DNA of 64,000 nt from Alcaligenaceae bacterium (GCA_013416395.1 JACCEP010000006.1:1-64000); one strand, 5' to 3'; positions 45,581 to 55,127 are shown, counted from the stretch's first letter. Numbers and translations: made by a program. The notes: generated by a model from the sequence alone, not told the origin.

Positions 45581-46674
45581 TGAGCCATACCATTCCGGGA
45601 GAAGCGCGCACAGAGTCTGGAAACATACCCATGCACGCCATGAATAATCAGGTCTTGGCACATGTGCAAGCCTGGGTCGAGCAGGGCAAGGCAGTGGCGC
45701 TGGTTACCGTGGTGCGTAACTGGGGGTCTGCGCCACGACCGCTTGGTTCATTGTTTGCGGCGACGGATGCTGGCGATTTTATCGGGTCTGTTTCGGGTGG
45801 TTGTGTCGAAGACGATCTTTTGCGGCAGTTTTCCCAGGCGTTTCCGCAGACCATTGCCATCGTTCGATATGGTGTCGATGCAGAAGATGTACGCCGTTTC
45901 GGCCTGCCCTGCGGCGGCACGCTGGAACTGTTCGTGGAGCGTGTCACTGATCTGCACAGCATCAAGGCTGCACGTGCCGCCATGGCTGGCGGGCAACTGC
46001 TGGAGCGGCATATCAACCTGCTGACTGGCGAGGTGTCTACCTGTACAGGCAGCCAAGACTTCTTTGTGCGCTATGAAAAAAATGAGGTGGTGCAATTGTT
46101 TGGCCCCCGGTGGCGCCTGTTGATTATTGGCGCAGGCGCGGTGTCTGAGTACTTGGCCAGTATGGCGCCTGCACTTGATTTTTCTGTGTACCTCAACGAT
46201 CCGCGCGAGGCCCAGCGAAACAACTGGCGTGCCCCCGGCGTGCAGTGGCTAGATGGCATGCCAGATGACGCAGTGATTGGGTTTCGGCCAGATTGCCGCA
46301 CCGTTATCGTCACGCTCAGTCATGACCCTAAAGTGGACGATATGGCACTGATGGAAGCATTGAAAACCGATGCGTTTTATGTGGGAGCCATAGGTTCTAT
46401 CGCCAGCACCCGTGCGCGCCGAGAGCGCCTGCTGACACTTGATGTCAGCGAGCATGAAGTAGATAAGCTGCATGCGCCTGTGGGCTTGCCCATACATAGC
46501 CGTGCACCGGCAGAGATTGCCATAGCCATTTTGGCCGAGTTGATCGCAGCGCGTAATACACAGTGTGTTCCGCAGGGTGTAGTTTGCCAGACTCAGGCAC
46601 AGACACAGACACAGGCACAGGGCCAGGACCAGGGCCAGGGCCAGGCACAACCACAACCACAAACTCTTACATAA
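45580..46674 (+). CDS. XdhC-family molybdenum cofactor insertion protein with Gln-rich tail
   Basis: 364 residues. XdhC/CoxI domain (about 30-100; GSVSGGCVEDDLL) and a Rossmann C-terminal domain (155-320; RLLIIGAGAVSEYLASMA). XdhC proteins bind and sulphurate molybdenum cofactor and hand it to the hydroxylase, here the first gene of the operon. The last 28 residues are a Q-x repeat (13 glutamines), coded by a hexanucleotide-like repeat tract and absent from the family core. The start overlaps the cytochrome stop by 1 base. Confidence 0.9.
   Translation: MSHTIPGEARTESGNIPMHAMNNQVLAHVQAWVEQGKAVALVTVVRNWGSAPRPLGSLFAATDAGDFIGSVSGGCVEDDLLRQFSQAFPQTIAIVRYGVDAEDVRRFGLPCGGTLELFVERVTDLHSIKAARAAMAGGQLLERHINLLTGEVSTCTGSQDFFVRYEKNEVVQLFGPRWRLLIIGAGAVSEYLASMAPALDFSVYLNDPREAQRNNWRAPGVQWLDGMPDDAVIGFRPDCRTVIVTLSHDPKVDDMALMEALKTDAFYVGAIGSIASTRARRERLLTLDVSEHEVDKLHAPVGLPIHSRAPAEIAIAILAELIAARNTQCVPQGVVCQTQAQTQTQAQGQDQGQGQAQPQPQTLT
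46588..46661 (+). repeat. CAG/CAC-rich short tandem repeat in the xdhC 3' end
   Basis: Imperfect hexanucleotide units of the type CAGRCA / CAGGGC run for 74 bp and code for the Gln-rich tail. Units of six keep frame, so length change would only alter the tail length. Confidence 0.85.
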
Positions 46675-47300
46675 TGTCGGATAAGAAAGCTTCTGTGCCT
46701 GCCGCGGCAGGCATTATTCTTGCCGCTGGACGCTCCATGCGATTTGGTCGTGATAAACGACTCGAATGCATAAACGGCAGGCCCATGTTGCTGCATGCTG
46801 CTGTGCTGATGGCCAGTGTGGTGCCTGACACCCTGGTAGTGCTCGGTCCCGACGATCACGCGCTCGCATCAATTCTGGCGGCCGAAGGTCTACGCGCTAC
46901 CTTATGCGAACAAGCACGATCTGGAATGGGGCACAGCCTGGCCTATGGGGTTGCTCAACGGCCCGACGCGGCAGGGTGGTTAATCATGCCTGCCGATATG
47001 CCTTTTATGCAACGAGAAACAATACAGGCCATCATGGATGCTGCCTGTGGTCATGATATGGCAGCGCCGCGTCATGCGGGGCGTCGCGGGCATCCGGTGT
47101 GGTTCTCACATCGATTTGGCGCAGCGCTGCGCGCGCTTACCGGCGACGAAGGCGCAAAAGCCCTGGTCAAGGCGCACGTGCCCTGTACCGCTGGCAACAC
47201 GCAAGCGGCACAGGCCGGCGGCCTATGGATGGTGGACGTGCAAGATCCCGGCTGCCTGCTTGACGTCGACACACCCGACGATCTTATTGCCAGGCCCTAG
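46674..47300 (+). CDS. Molybdenum cofactor cytidylyltransferase / MobA-like NTP transferase
   Basis: 208 residues. GIILAAGRSMRFGRDK (13-28) is the NTP-transferase signature; MPADMPFMQRETIQAIM is the metal/nucleotide loop. MocA-type enzymes attach CMP to molybdopterin, giving the MCD cofactor of xanthine-dehydrogenase-family hydroxylases, which fits the operon. The ATG overlaps the XdhC stop (TAATG) with no ribosome site of its own, so translation depends on coupling. Confidence 0.88.
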   Translation: MSDKKASVPAAAGIILAAGRSMRFGRDKRLECINGRPMLLHAAVLMASVVPDTLVVLGPDDHALASILAAEGLRATLCEQARSGMGHSLAYGVAQRPDAAGWLIMPADMPFMQRETIQAIMDAACGHDMAAPRHAGRRGHPVWFSHRFGAALRALTGDEGAKALVKAHVPCTAGNTQAAQAGGLWMVDVQDPGCLLDVDTPDDLIARP

Positions 47301-47338
47301 GAGGCTGCCTCGACGCCTGCGCACCGGTTTGGCCTGAG

Positions 47339-48241
47339 CTATGTGGCTGTCTGGTCCCCGGCTTGCGCAAGAATATCGATGAGCGTTGGCACTGTGCCCA
47401 GTGATGATTTGGCCTGCACGCCCAACTCGAACGAAGCGCGAATTGCCTCTGCAGTGATATGCGAGGCACCTAGCTCTGTCGCCATGGTGTTGTAGTAGCT
47501 CATGTCTTTGAGGGCATTGGCGAGCGAAAACCGCATGCCTGAGTCATCCTTGCCGGTGATATAAGGTTTGAGGCGGTCAAGCACAATGCCGCCGCCACCG
47601 CCCGTGGCCAGAATATCAACCATGGTCTCGGTGTCTATGTTTGCGCGCTGGGCACAAGCGCAGGCTTCAGCCAGTACGGCCGAGAACCCAAGCGATACGA
47701 AGTTGTGGATAAGTTTCATCTGATGGCCCGCACCCACGGGCCCCGCATGCACAATGCTTTCAGAAAATGAGCGCAGTAGCGGCCGACATCTTTCTAGCAA
47801 TTCTGCGTCGCCACCGACAATAAGGTTTAGGCGCCCTTGTGCGGCTTCTTTTGGGGTGCGTGTCATGGGGGCGTCAAGGTAGTGACCGCCCGCAGCCTCA
47901 ATCGATTTTGACACCTTGTTGGTGGATGAAGGCAGTGCGGTTGAGCAGTCGATGACTATTTTCCCTGGTGCCATGCCGGCCAGCAGGCCATCTGGTTCGT
48001 TTACCACAGCCTCGACCTGCGGGCTGCCGGTTAGACAGAGAACGATGAAGTCGGCGGCCTGTGCAACGGCGGCAGGTGTTGGCGCAGTGGTTGCCCCGGC
48101 AGCGATCAGGTCTTCGACGGGTTGATTTCCGGGGTGGTCAAGAATAATCAATTGATGACCATATTTGACGATATTGGATGCGATGCCGTGGCCCATCATA
48201 CCTACGCCGATCAGGCCAACTTTCAGTTTCTTCTTCGTCAT
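47339..48241 (-). CDS. NAD(P)-dependent beta-hydroxyacid dehydrogenase
   Basis: 300 residues. Rossmann start VGLIGVGMMGHGIASNIVKYGH and the helical C-terminal domain with catalytic lysine in MKLIHNFVSLGFSA identify the 3-hydroxyisobutyrate / tartronate-semialdehyde reductase family. It converts a beta-hydroxyacid to the semialdehyde or the reverse; the actual substrate is open. Convergent with mocA, 38 bp apart. Upstream gap is 326 bp. Confidence 0.88.
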   Translation of the reverse strand: MTKKKLKVGLIGVGMMGHGIASNIVKYGHQLIILDHPGNQPVEDLIAAGATTAPTPAAVAQAADFIVLCLTGSPQVEAVVNEPDGLLAGMAPGKIVIDCSTALPSSTNKVSKSIEAAGGHYLDAPMTRTPKEAAQGRLNLIVGGDAELLERCRPLLRSFSESIVHAGPVGAGHQMKLIHNFVSLGFSAVLAEACACAQRANIDTETMVDILATGGGGGIVLDRLKPYITGKDDSGMRFSLANALKDMSYYNTMATELGASHITAEAIRASFELGVQAKSSLGTVPTLIDILAQAGDQTAT

Positions 48242-48567
48242 CGTTTACATTTGTCCTTGGGTTGCTGCCACACGTTGGCGTGCCAGAAATACATTAAACC
48301 GCCAGCCGGCAGCGCGGTCTAGCGTTTATCACAAAGATTAAAGTTTATCTCAGCAACTCAAGTCATTGTTTTGCTTGCATTGCAATCAGCTGGTTTGGCT
48401 TTTTTAAAGTAACTGGCGGGCCGCGGGTGTGTGCTTTGCGATCATTGTTTGAGCGGTATCTGTCAGAAGAGTCAGTAGATACGTGGCGATACAGCGCTGT
48501 AAGGCTTTTTCTAGCTTCAGTTGAAATCTTCGAGCGTGGCCCTTGTGTTTACGTGCTTCAGTTGGCA
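48242..48567. other. Intergenic region
   Basis: 326 bp between the dehydrogenase start and the end of the Slam gene. It should hold the dehydrogenase promoter. No repeat, terminator or RNA recognised. Confidence 0.4.
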
Positions 48568-50046
48568 TTAAAAATTGTATTTTAGGTGCAGTGAAACCTC
48601 ATTCTGCTTATATGCGTAATAAATCAGATTGCTTTTATTTATTGATCTCTTAAAGCGAAGTTCAGGGTAGATGCCTTCGAAATTCCATCTTGGCGCACCA
48701 AATGATGCGATCAACGTTTTTTGAATATCGTGCCGTGGGTGCCTGGACAGAAAGGTTTTAGCATCGAATCGGTTGTCTCGATAAGTCGCCATGGCATTGA
48801 TGTAGAAGCCGCTGTCGAAGAACGTGTATGTGCTGATCCTGACCGAGTGCTCTTTGCTGCTCGCCGGTGTCCATGCATACCTGCGGCGTGCCCATTCAAC
48901 CCCTGCATATACCGATGACAACGGCGAGAGGTTGTAGCTCGTGCCTGCTTCTAAAGAGGAGAGCGTATAGTCGGAAAAACGCGTTCTTTCGATTTTTGAG
49001 TAGCGATGGCGTTTGCTGTTTGTCTGTAGATGCAGGCTCCATGTTTTATTTAAATGGTGTTTCAGGCCAACATCAATGCCTGGTGCTGTGTAGTTGGTGT
49101 GGCCATTGCGGTAATAGTGTTCGAAGTAAGGCGATAGGGTGAACTCGGTAGATGCGTTTCGGTAGTTATAGCCGGCATACACCCGGGTCGTATGGTCGCT
49201 ATAGTTTTTCAGGTAGGTATTGTCAGGGTCATTTTTACTGTATTGCCTACCATAGGCTATTGAGCGCAGCGTCAGATTGTGGTGCCCTGACACAGGGGTT
49301 TGTTTCAGTAGTGTGGCCTGATAGCCCAGAAAAGACGAACCTATTGGTTTGGGCAAAGATTCAGTGATAATGCAGGTATCCAGCACGGCCATAATACATT
49401 TTTCGAAGCCATTGGCTTGGTTGAAATTGCTGTTGTAGCCAGGGCCGATGCTGATCGACCCATGCCAGCGAGTGCGCTTTTCAATGCCGTCGATATAGCG
49501 CTGTATGGCCTGTCGGGTTGCCTCGGGTAGATGACGTTTTGCGGCTTGCCTAAATTGTTGAAGCGCCTCGCGGTTTTGATGGTCTTCGGCATATAGGCGT
49601 GCCAGTTCAAGAAGGATGCGGGTGTCGTTGGGCGCCGCTTTATTGGCCGCCTGAAGTTTACTCAGCGCCATGCCGATGTCTCCTTTTGCGCGAGCCAATA
49701 GCCCTTCGGCCAGCAAGATCAGCGCCGGCTGGTGTCCAGCCAGTATCCGGTATCTAGACAAAAACTCTTTGACTTTTTCCCACCGCTGGAAATTAATGGC
49801 GTAATAGATACCGAGCGCCATTTCTTCAACGCGTCCGCCCACGCGATATTCTTTGCCGTTAATAGTAATGCTATGGCTGTCGCCAAATGGGACGCTCTTC
49901 AGCCAGTCACTATGCGGATCGCGCTGTATCCTTCGGTGAGTTGCTTCCAGCAGAAACTGAGTCTCATCGTCATCAGCATAGGAGGGTGGCGGTGGTCCGA
50001 ACAACAGGACGCTGCTCAGAAGCAGAGCGCGCAGCGGTGGTTTCAT
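48568..50046 (-). CDS. Slam (surface lipoprotein assembly modulator) outer-membrane protein
   Basis: 492 residues. Signal peptide (cleavage after YA, residue 24), periplasmic TPR-type domain (about 80-190; AEGLLARAKGDIGMALSKLQAANKAAPNDTRILLELARLYAED) and a C-terminal DUF560 beta-barrel (about 193-492) ending in phenylalanine, as outer-membrane proteins do. Slam proteins move a specific partner across the outer membrane. The gene upstream codes for a hemophilin-like substrate. A hairpin lies between them. Confidence 0.92.
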   Translation of the reverse strand: MKPPLRALLLSSVLLFGPPPPSYADDDETQFLLEATHRRIQRDPHSDWLKSVPFGDSHSITINGKEYRVGGRVEEMALGIYYAINFQRWEKVKEFLSRYRILAGHQPALILLAEGLLARAKGDIGMALSKLQAANKAAPNDTRILLELARLYAEDHQNREALQQFRQAAKRHLPEATRQAIQRYIDGIEKRTRWHGSISIGPGYNSNFNQANGFEKCIMAVLDTCIITESLPKPIGSSFLGYQATLLKQTPVSGHHNLTLRSIAYGRQYSKNDPDNTYLKNYSDHTTRVYAGYNYRNASTEFTLSPYFEHYYRNGHTNYTAPGIDVGLKHHLNKTWSLHLQTNSKRHRYSKIERTRFSDYTLSSLEAGTSYNLSPLSSVYAGVEWARRRYAWTPASSKEHSVRISTYTFFDSGFYINAMATYRDNRFDAKTFLSRHPRHDIQKTLIASFGAPRWNFEGIYPELRFKRSINKSNLIYYAYKQNEVSLHLKYNF

Positions 50047-50093
50047 TGACGATCAAGGTAGTCAGTTAGCACGGGGCGGAGAAAACACTCTCT

Positions 50094-50111
50094 CCCCCCC
50101 CTTTTTGGGGG
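50094..50111 (-). terminator. Attenuator-like hairpin between substrate and Slam genes
   Basis: On the minus strand CCCCC-AAAAA-GGGGG forms a hairpin just after the substrate gene. With no following T-run it may slow rather than stop polymerase, or protect the 3' end, giving more substrate than exporter. Confidence 0.5.
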
Positions 50112-50142
50112 CTATTACCCCGCGAAAGTGCATCAGGCGTGA

Positions 50143-51051
50143 TTACTGTTTCTTGCCACCGAAGGCGACGTCATTGTGGGCATCGGAGTTGCGGGCGACA
50201 TAGCCGGCTATGGCTGCGGCGCCTTCACCGTAGAACTGGCCATTGATTTCCTGTTTTCTGGCGAAGGTGCCAGATGTGTTATCGATTTTGGTGCCCACGA
50301 AGTTGATTTGGTCTGAGCTTCGGACCAGTTCGCCAGTTAAGTCACCCTGGGCACTCGACCCAAAAACAGCCGTTAATACGCCGGTGTAGAAATCATTCTG
50401 ACCAGGCGTGTGCTGATTAATCCCAAGCACGTTGTAGTTTGCTGTTGCGAGGCCCGTAGTGTTGCCCGTTGGGTTTTCACCAACGTACCACACGGTGTGC
50501 TCAGCATTGTTCAGAGCCAGGTTGATATCAGAGTTGGTGCTGGGTGTGCCAGCGCGTGGTGCCCATTCGCCGAAGTAGACCGAGGTACCGGCTGGCAGAT
50601 CAGGTACTTTGGCAATAACTAAGCCGCCAAATTTAAGAGCGAGCGGCAAGGCAGGGTCAGCGATCTGGCGCACACTGTAGACGTCGGTGTCATAGCCGCG
50701 TTTTTCGTACCAGACTTGGCCCAGTGGCGAGCTAATAAATAACCCCATCACCGGGTTAATGTCTGCAAAGCTGAGGTATCGTGGGCCTAATTTCCCGTCG
50801 ACACTTTGGTCAGGATGGCTGTTAATTGGCGTATTGGAGTACTTGTGATTAATGTGCTTAATCGGCCCGTCCTCCAGGTTGATGACAAGTGGGGAGCCAC
50901 TAATAGCCAGCCCTGACCTGTCAGCGCCGAACGGCAGTGCAGTCGATTCTTTGGCTTCGATGTTGGCAGGTTTGGAAGAAGCCCCAGTTACAGCGGCGTT
51001 CGCGCATACTGAGGAGATCATCAAGGCGATTGCGATAACACTTTTAGACAC
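50143..51051 (-). CDS. Hemophilin-like Slam-dependent secreted protein
   Basis: 302 residues from a GTG with AAGGAG 7 nt upstream. Signal peptide ends at ANA (18-20) with no lipobox cysteine, so it is released, as hemophilins are, rather than surface-anchored. The N-terminal part (about 45-200) is the candidate ligand domain; the C-terminal TbpB-like barrel ends GEGAAAIAGYVARNSD...VAFGGKKQ, which matches Slam substrates (hemophilin/HphA group). Known members bind haem for a TonB receptor; the receptor gene is directly upstream. Haem binding is inferred. Confidence 0.85.
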   Translation of the reverse strand: MSKSVIAIALMISSVCANAAVTGASSKPANIEAKESTALPFGADRSGLAISGSPLVINLEDGPIKHINHKYSNTPINSHPDQSVDGKLGPRYLSFADINPVMGLFISSPLGQVWYEKRGYDTDVYSVRQIADPALPLALKFGGLVIAKVPDLPAGTSVYFGEWAPRAGTPSTNSDINLALNNAEHTVWYVGENPTGNTTGLATANYNVLGINQHTPGQNDFYTGVLTAVFGSSAQGDLTGELVRSSDQINFVGTKIDNTSGTFARKQEINGQFYGEGAAAIAGYVARNSDAHNDVAFGGKKQ

Positions 51052-51112
51052 TATTTTCTCCTTATGAGAGAGGTCGACACAATCCGGTTTTTGCAGAAAA
51101 CCGGCAAAAAAT

Positions 51113-54100
51113 TTAAAACTGAAGTTGCATGCCCAGGGTTACCGTACGGCCGGGGCTCGGTGTGGGTACGTTAGACATGGGGTCCAGGTAAAAACGGTTG
51201 GTCAGGTTGGTGACGCCGGCATTAACGGTCAGGTGTTTGTTGACTTGATAGCGGCCATACGCATCAAGCACCAAGGCGGGGCGCCAATGGTAGGGCTTGC
51301 CGGTAAAGGTGAAAATCTTGTCTAGCCCTTGTTTCACGAGACGATCGTATTGCGTGGTATTTACTGTGCTGTGATAAATACCGCGCATGCCTACTTCGAG
51401 CTGTCGGTTCAGTAAGCGTGTGCCGATATCAAAATTGACCGAGTACTTGGGCTGTTGCGATTGATAAAAACGTGTGGCGCCAAAACCGCCCTCAATGCAA
51501 GCGGGGATCCGCTGCAGGTACATGTCGAACGCAAACGCTGTATCGGCGTCGCAGCTTAAGTTTTTGAGCCGATAGGTTGCGCCGACGGTGCCAAACAAAC
51601 TACCGGTGTCCACGCGGCTTTGCAACTCAAGGCCCTTAACGATTTTTTTGTCATACTGCGTGATGCGTCTGCTTTCAGTGGTGTCAATGACGTTTTTGAT
51701 TGTGTTGCTGAAATACGTGACACGGATGTCGCTGTATTCTGCACTGGCCCAGTACGGTGAGAGATCAAAGGCGTAACCGACTTCCCAGCTTTGGCTGCGT
51801 TCAGGTTTGAGATCAAAGCCTGGCGTGGTTGGCTTGCTTATCAGGCCGTCTATGGACGAAGAGGTTGCTTCATACAGGCTGGGAAAGCGTGTCATCTCTG
51901 CGTAGCGTGCAAACAAGCGCTGTTTGTCTGTCAGTGCATAGGTCAATGCGAGCATGGGTGCCCAGGCCTCGCCGGTCATTTTTTGCGGTGGGGCCCATCG
52001 CTGTTGCTCGCTGATTTCATTTAAAACAGCCTTGGGTGTTGGTGTACGCCCTAACAAGTACGTGTTAAGCCGCACTCCATCGAGGGTATTGATCCTTCTT
52101 GATTCAGCCGGGATGCTTTTATAGGCCTCATAATTTCTCGATGAGGAATCAAAGCCATCAACGCCAATCAGATATTTATAGTAGATCCCTTCGGATCCCT
52201 GAGGGTTGGCTATCGTTTCTTCGAACATTTTTGGACTCAGAGTATTGCGGGTGGAATCTGGTTTTCCGTTTCTGAATGGAACGATATTGTTAGTGACCAG
52301 GCGGTAGACGGCATATTTTTTCGGATTTTCTTCCCGGCGGCCTGGATGAGACGGTCCGTTTTTGGTGATCTCTCTTTCATGATAAAAGGTCCTTCGATCA
52401 CCGTATCTTTCACGAAATTGATTGTGTGCGCTGTTCATAGCGGCAAGAACGTCGTCGTATGGCTGTCGCTCTTGCAGCAGTCTGGTTAGTTCGTTTTCCA
52501 GGCTTTGCAGTGTTTTGAAACTGGCTGCAGCGTCATCCGAGGCCAGTTCCCAATATGGCAGAGAAAACCCAGATGCATATTCTTTTGATCCTGCCCCCCA
52601 CGCAAAAAACATATTCTTGTTTGCGCGCTCTCGAGCCAACGTTTCGTCATGTGCCCAAAAACGGTGATAGCGCACTCCCGCTTGTATGTTCAGGCGATCG
52701 GTGGCTTGCCACTCATTTAGAAGGTTCAGGCCCCATTCCTGTCGCTGTCCGCCTCGCGGGCCTGTAAGTTTGGCCAGACCGGTGACCATACCCATTTGGT
52801 TGAACATATCACGACTGTTCACGATTGTGTTCTGCTCATCCAGCCGTTCTCTTTGGAAGTCGGCACCCACGGTAAAGTTGAAGGAAGGTGCAAGCTTGAA
52901 ACGATTGTTGATATTGATACCGTCGCGGGTTACTTGTGTGTACTGCCGCGCACCTGACGCTATGGAACGATCCACGTCCCCAAACCTCGATTTGGATGCA
53001 GCGATGATTTCATCGCGCGTGGTGTTCTCGCTAAACCCATACATACTGCCTACAGTGGTGCATGTGAACCCAAATTGCATCACACTTGGCGGCACGGCAT
53101 TGCGGACGTTGCACCAATACCAAGCGTCGTGAATCACGTCGGGGTTATTGACGCCTAATGACATTCCCCCGCTTTGGTGGCGTTCGCTTTCGGTTTTAAC
53201 GCGCCATATGCCGGCTTCAAGGTCGACCCAGCGGTTGTTCTCTGGCTTCAGTTCATAGCCAAGTTTGTAGGTGTCTGTTTTGATGTGGGAATCAAGATTT
53301 TGTGCCTGTGGTGGCTTTTGCCTGTTACCGTAGAAAGGGTTGAGCTCGGAAAAATTCAGGACGAAGGATGTCTGGTAGGGGTTAATTTCGCCAAAAACAA
53401 TATCATTGTGCATGTACTGCAGATCGATTTTTTGGCCATTTGGTAAGTTCCAGCTGTTTTTTGCCAGCCAGGTTTCAGTGTGCGTGTTGCTGTTGAATAC
53501 CTCGTCGACGGGGGCGTACATTTTTGCCATATTTGGCACGAACGACGTCGATAATTTGCACGCGATACCGCAGTCGTGAAAATCGTATACCGGATTGTTG
53601 CGATAGCCATCGGCCCCATGTTTACCGGCGTAGTAATTGCCTTTGTTCCGGTTCGAATAGGCCAGCAGCCCCTCGCTAAATTCTGTTTTGAAAGCGCCGG
53701 CCATCATGAATGACTGGTCGCCACCAAAACGGAAGTCGTCGGCGCCGCGCTTGTTGCGGGGTGGTGCGAGTGTATCCACAATGAGGGTGTGCGGGTTTAA
53801 CGTGGTGGCATCCATGGAAGGACCACCTCCCGCTCCGTCGGCGGTGCCACCCACCAATCGATAGTCTTTGCCAAGGTATTTGCCCAATTGGTTTTTTGGC
53901 TTGGTGCTATTGTTTGAGCCTTCGGCCTTGAGCATCAAGCCCCATTTTTCGCCTTGAGTGACGATATCGTTGGCGTCAATGGTGCGAATGGCAATGGATC
54001 CACCCACGCCCGGTTTCATGCCACGGCCCAAGTCAGGGCTTTTGTCTACAGCAATACTGCGAAACAGGCTGGGATCGACATAATTGCGATCACCCACGCC

Positions 54101-54772
54101 GTAGTTGTTCATCCAGACATCGACGGTCTGTTCAGTGCCGTCGATCGTTACCGGGATGCGCCCCTTGCCCGATATGCCTCGAATGTTTGGCGTGAGGGCT
54201 CCCCCAGCCGTGCGGGTGTTCATGTTGTACACGCCATTTAAGCCCTTAAGAATGTCGCCGGCCGCGTCGATACGGTAGCGTTCTATTTCTTTCCGGCCAA
54301 CGTAGACGCTGGATACATTTTTCTCGTAAACCTTGTCGCGGCCAGCTTCGTCCGGATCATGGCGACCGGTAACGGTGACAGGTGCCAGTTGCGGCGTGTC
54401 TGTATTGCCGCCGCTAGCGTTACGTGACAATGAGACGCTTTGGCCTGTGCGCCGGAATTGCACACCGGTATCGGCGAGCAGGCGATGTAGCGCCTCGTCC
54501 GGCGAAAGTGAGCCATTGACAGCCGGTGCGTTTTGGCCCGCCACGATTTTTTGAGAAAAGAAAAGCGCTAACCCCGTTTGTTTTCCCAACTGACGCAGTG
54601 CCTGTTCTAAAGGCTGCGCGGGGATGTTAATTGCTACGCGCGTCTCTTGTGCTCTGGAGAGTTGCGGTAATGAGCCAAAGGCAGTTGCAATCAGAATTGC
54701 GAGTGATGTGGTGCCTGGCCGGAAAAAGGATGAGGGCTTGTACGCTGTATGTAATGAGTTTTCTACCGTCAT
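51113..54772 (-). CDS. TonB-dependent outer-membrane receptor with STN signalling domain (hemophilin-receptor-like)
   Basis: 1219 residues, long for the family. Signal peptide (to about 41, LSRAQ), STN domain (about 46-118; IPAQPLEQALRQLGKQTGLALFF...LLADTGVQF), plug (about 145-270) and 22-strand barrel ending VTLGMQLQF. The STN domain normally contacts an anti-sigma factor to switch on the receptor genes. It lies next to a Fur box, an ECF sigma factor and a hemophilin-like gene, so it should import haem delivered by that protein. Large loop insertions (for example 740-880) probably contact the partner. Confidence 0.93.
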   Translation of the reverse strand: MTVENSLHTAYKPSSFFRPGTTSLAILIATAFGSLPQLSRAQETRVAINIPAQPLEQALRQLGKQTGLALFFSQKIVAGQNAPAVNGSLSPDEALHRLLADTGVQFRRTGQSVSLSRNASGGNTDTPQLAPVTVTGRHDPDEAGRDKVYEKNVSSVYVGRKEIERYRIDAAGDILKGLNGVYNMNTRTAGGALTPNIRGISGKGRIPVTIDGTEQTVDVWMNNYGVGDRNYVDPSLFRSIAVDKSPDLGRGMKPGVGGSIAIRTIDANDIVTQGEKWGLMLKAEGSNNSTKPKNQLGKYLGKDYRLVGGTADGAGGGPSMDATTLNPHTLIVDTLAPPRNKRGADDFRFGGDQSFMMAGAFKTEFSEGLLAYSNRNKGNYYAGKHGADGYRNNPVYDFHDCGIACKLSTSFVPNMAKMYAPVDEVFNSNTHTETWLAKNSWNLPNGQKIDLQYMHNDIVFGEINPYQTSFVLNFSELNPFYGNRQKPPQAQNLDSHIKTDTYKLGYELKPENNRWVDLEAGIWRVKTESERHQSGGMSLGVNNPDVIHDAWYWCNVRNAVPPSVMQFGFTCTTVGSMYGFSENTTRDEIIAASKSRFGDVDRSIASGARQYTQVTRDGININNRFKLAPSFNFTVGADFQRERLDEQNTIVNSRDMFNQMGMVTGLAKLTGPRGGQRQEWGLNLLNEWQATDRLNIQAGVRYHRFWAHDETLARERANKNMFFAWGAGSKEYASGFSLPYWELASDDAAASFKTLQSLENELTRLLQERQPYDDVLAAMNSAHNQFRERYGDRRTFYHEREITKNGPSHPGRREENPKKYAVYRLVTNNIVPFRNGKPDSTRNTLSPKMFEETIANPQGSEGIYYKYLIGVDGFDSSSRNYEAYKSIPAESRRINTLDGVRLNTYLLGRTPTPKAVLNEISEQQRWAPPQKMTGEAWAPMLALTYALTDKQRLFARYAEMTRFPSLYEATSSSIDGLISKPTTPGFDLKPERSQSWEVGYAFDLSPYWASAEYSDIRVTYFSNTIKNVIDTTESRRITQYDKKIVKGLELQSRVDTGSLFGTVGATYRLKNLSCDADTAFAFDMYLQRIPACIEGGFGATRFYQSQQPKYSVNFDIGTRLLNRQLEVGMRGIYHSTVNTTQYDRLVKQGLDKIFTFTGKPYHWRPALVLDAYGRYQVNKHLTVNAGVTNLTNRFYLDPMSNVPTPSPGRTVTLGMQLQF

Positions 54773-54830
54773 ATACCTGTTTTGTGTGAAGCATTAAAAA
54801 CATCGAAGACATCCGGCGCCAACCGGGGGC

Positions 54831-55043
54831 ATGCGAATTAGCGATACAGACGCAATTGCGGAGCCATGGGATGACGCTGCCGTCTTCGCCTTTGCGCTAA
54901 AGAACGAGGAGTACGCATTGGTATTTGGCCATCTATGTGCGGCAATGGGCGACGTGAGTTGGCCTGACTGGGTGCGTGATGTCCACAATGCAAGCCGCCT
55001 CATCTCTAGACGAACGGGAGGCAAATTGTCGGAATCTAAATGA
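54831..55043 (+). CDS. Small open frame of 70 codons, doubtful gene
   Basis: Residues look protein-like (EPWDDAAVFAFALKNEEYALVFG...) with ordinary codon use, but there is no ribosome site, no family, and it runs against the receptor operon. It could be a chance frame or part of a lost gene. It lies exactly where a fecR gene would be expected in a sigma-receptor locus, yet no FecR motif is present on either strand. The rest of this 355-bp gap holds only the Fur box. Confidence 0.2.
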   Translation: MRISDTDAIAEPWDDAAVFAFALKNEEYALVFGHLCAAMGDVSWPDWVRDVHNASRLISRRTGGKLSESK

Positions 55044-55055
55044 GAATTATTATTG
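55041..55055. promoter_or_regulatory. Fur box upstream of the receptor operon
   Basis: TGAGAATTATTATTG matches the 7-1-7 Fur consensus TGATAAT-N-ATTATCA at 11 of 14 positions. It lies 269 bp upstream of the receptor start and downstream of the sigma gene, so iron would repress the receptor-hemophilin-Slam operon. The long leader between box and start codon is odd. Confidence 0.7.
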
Positions 55056-55127
55056 AAACAGATTGTAACGGCGAAGTCCTGCAGCCTTAGCTGTTAACGG
55101 GGCAGCCGCTGGCTATGCCAATCAGCT

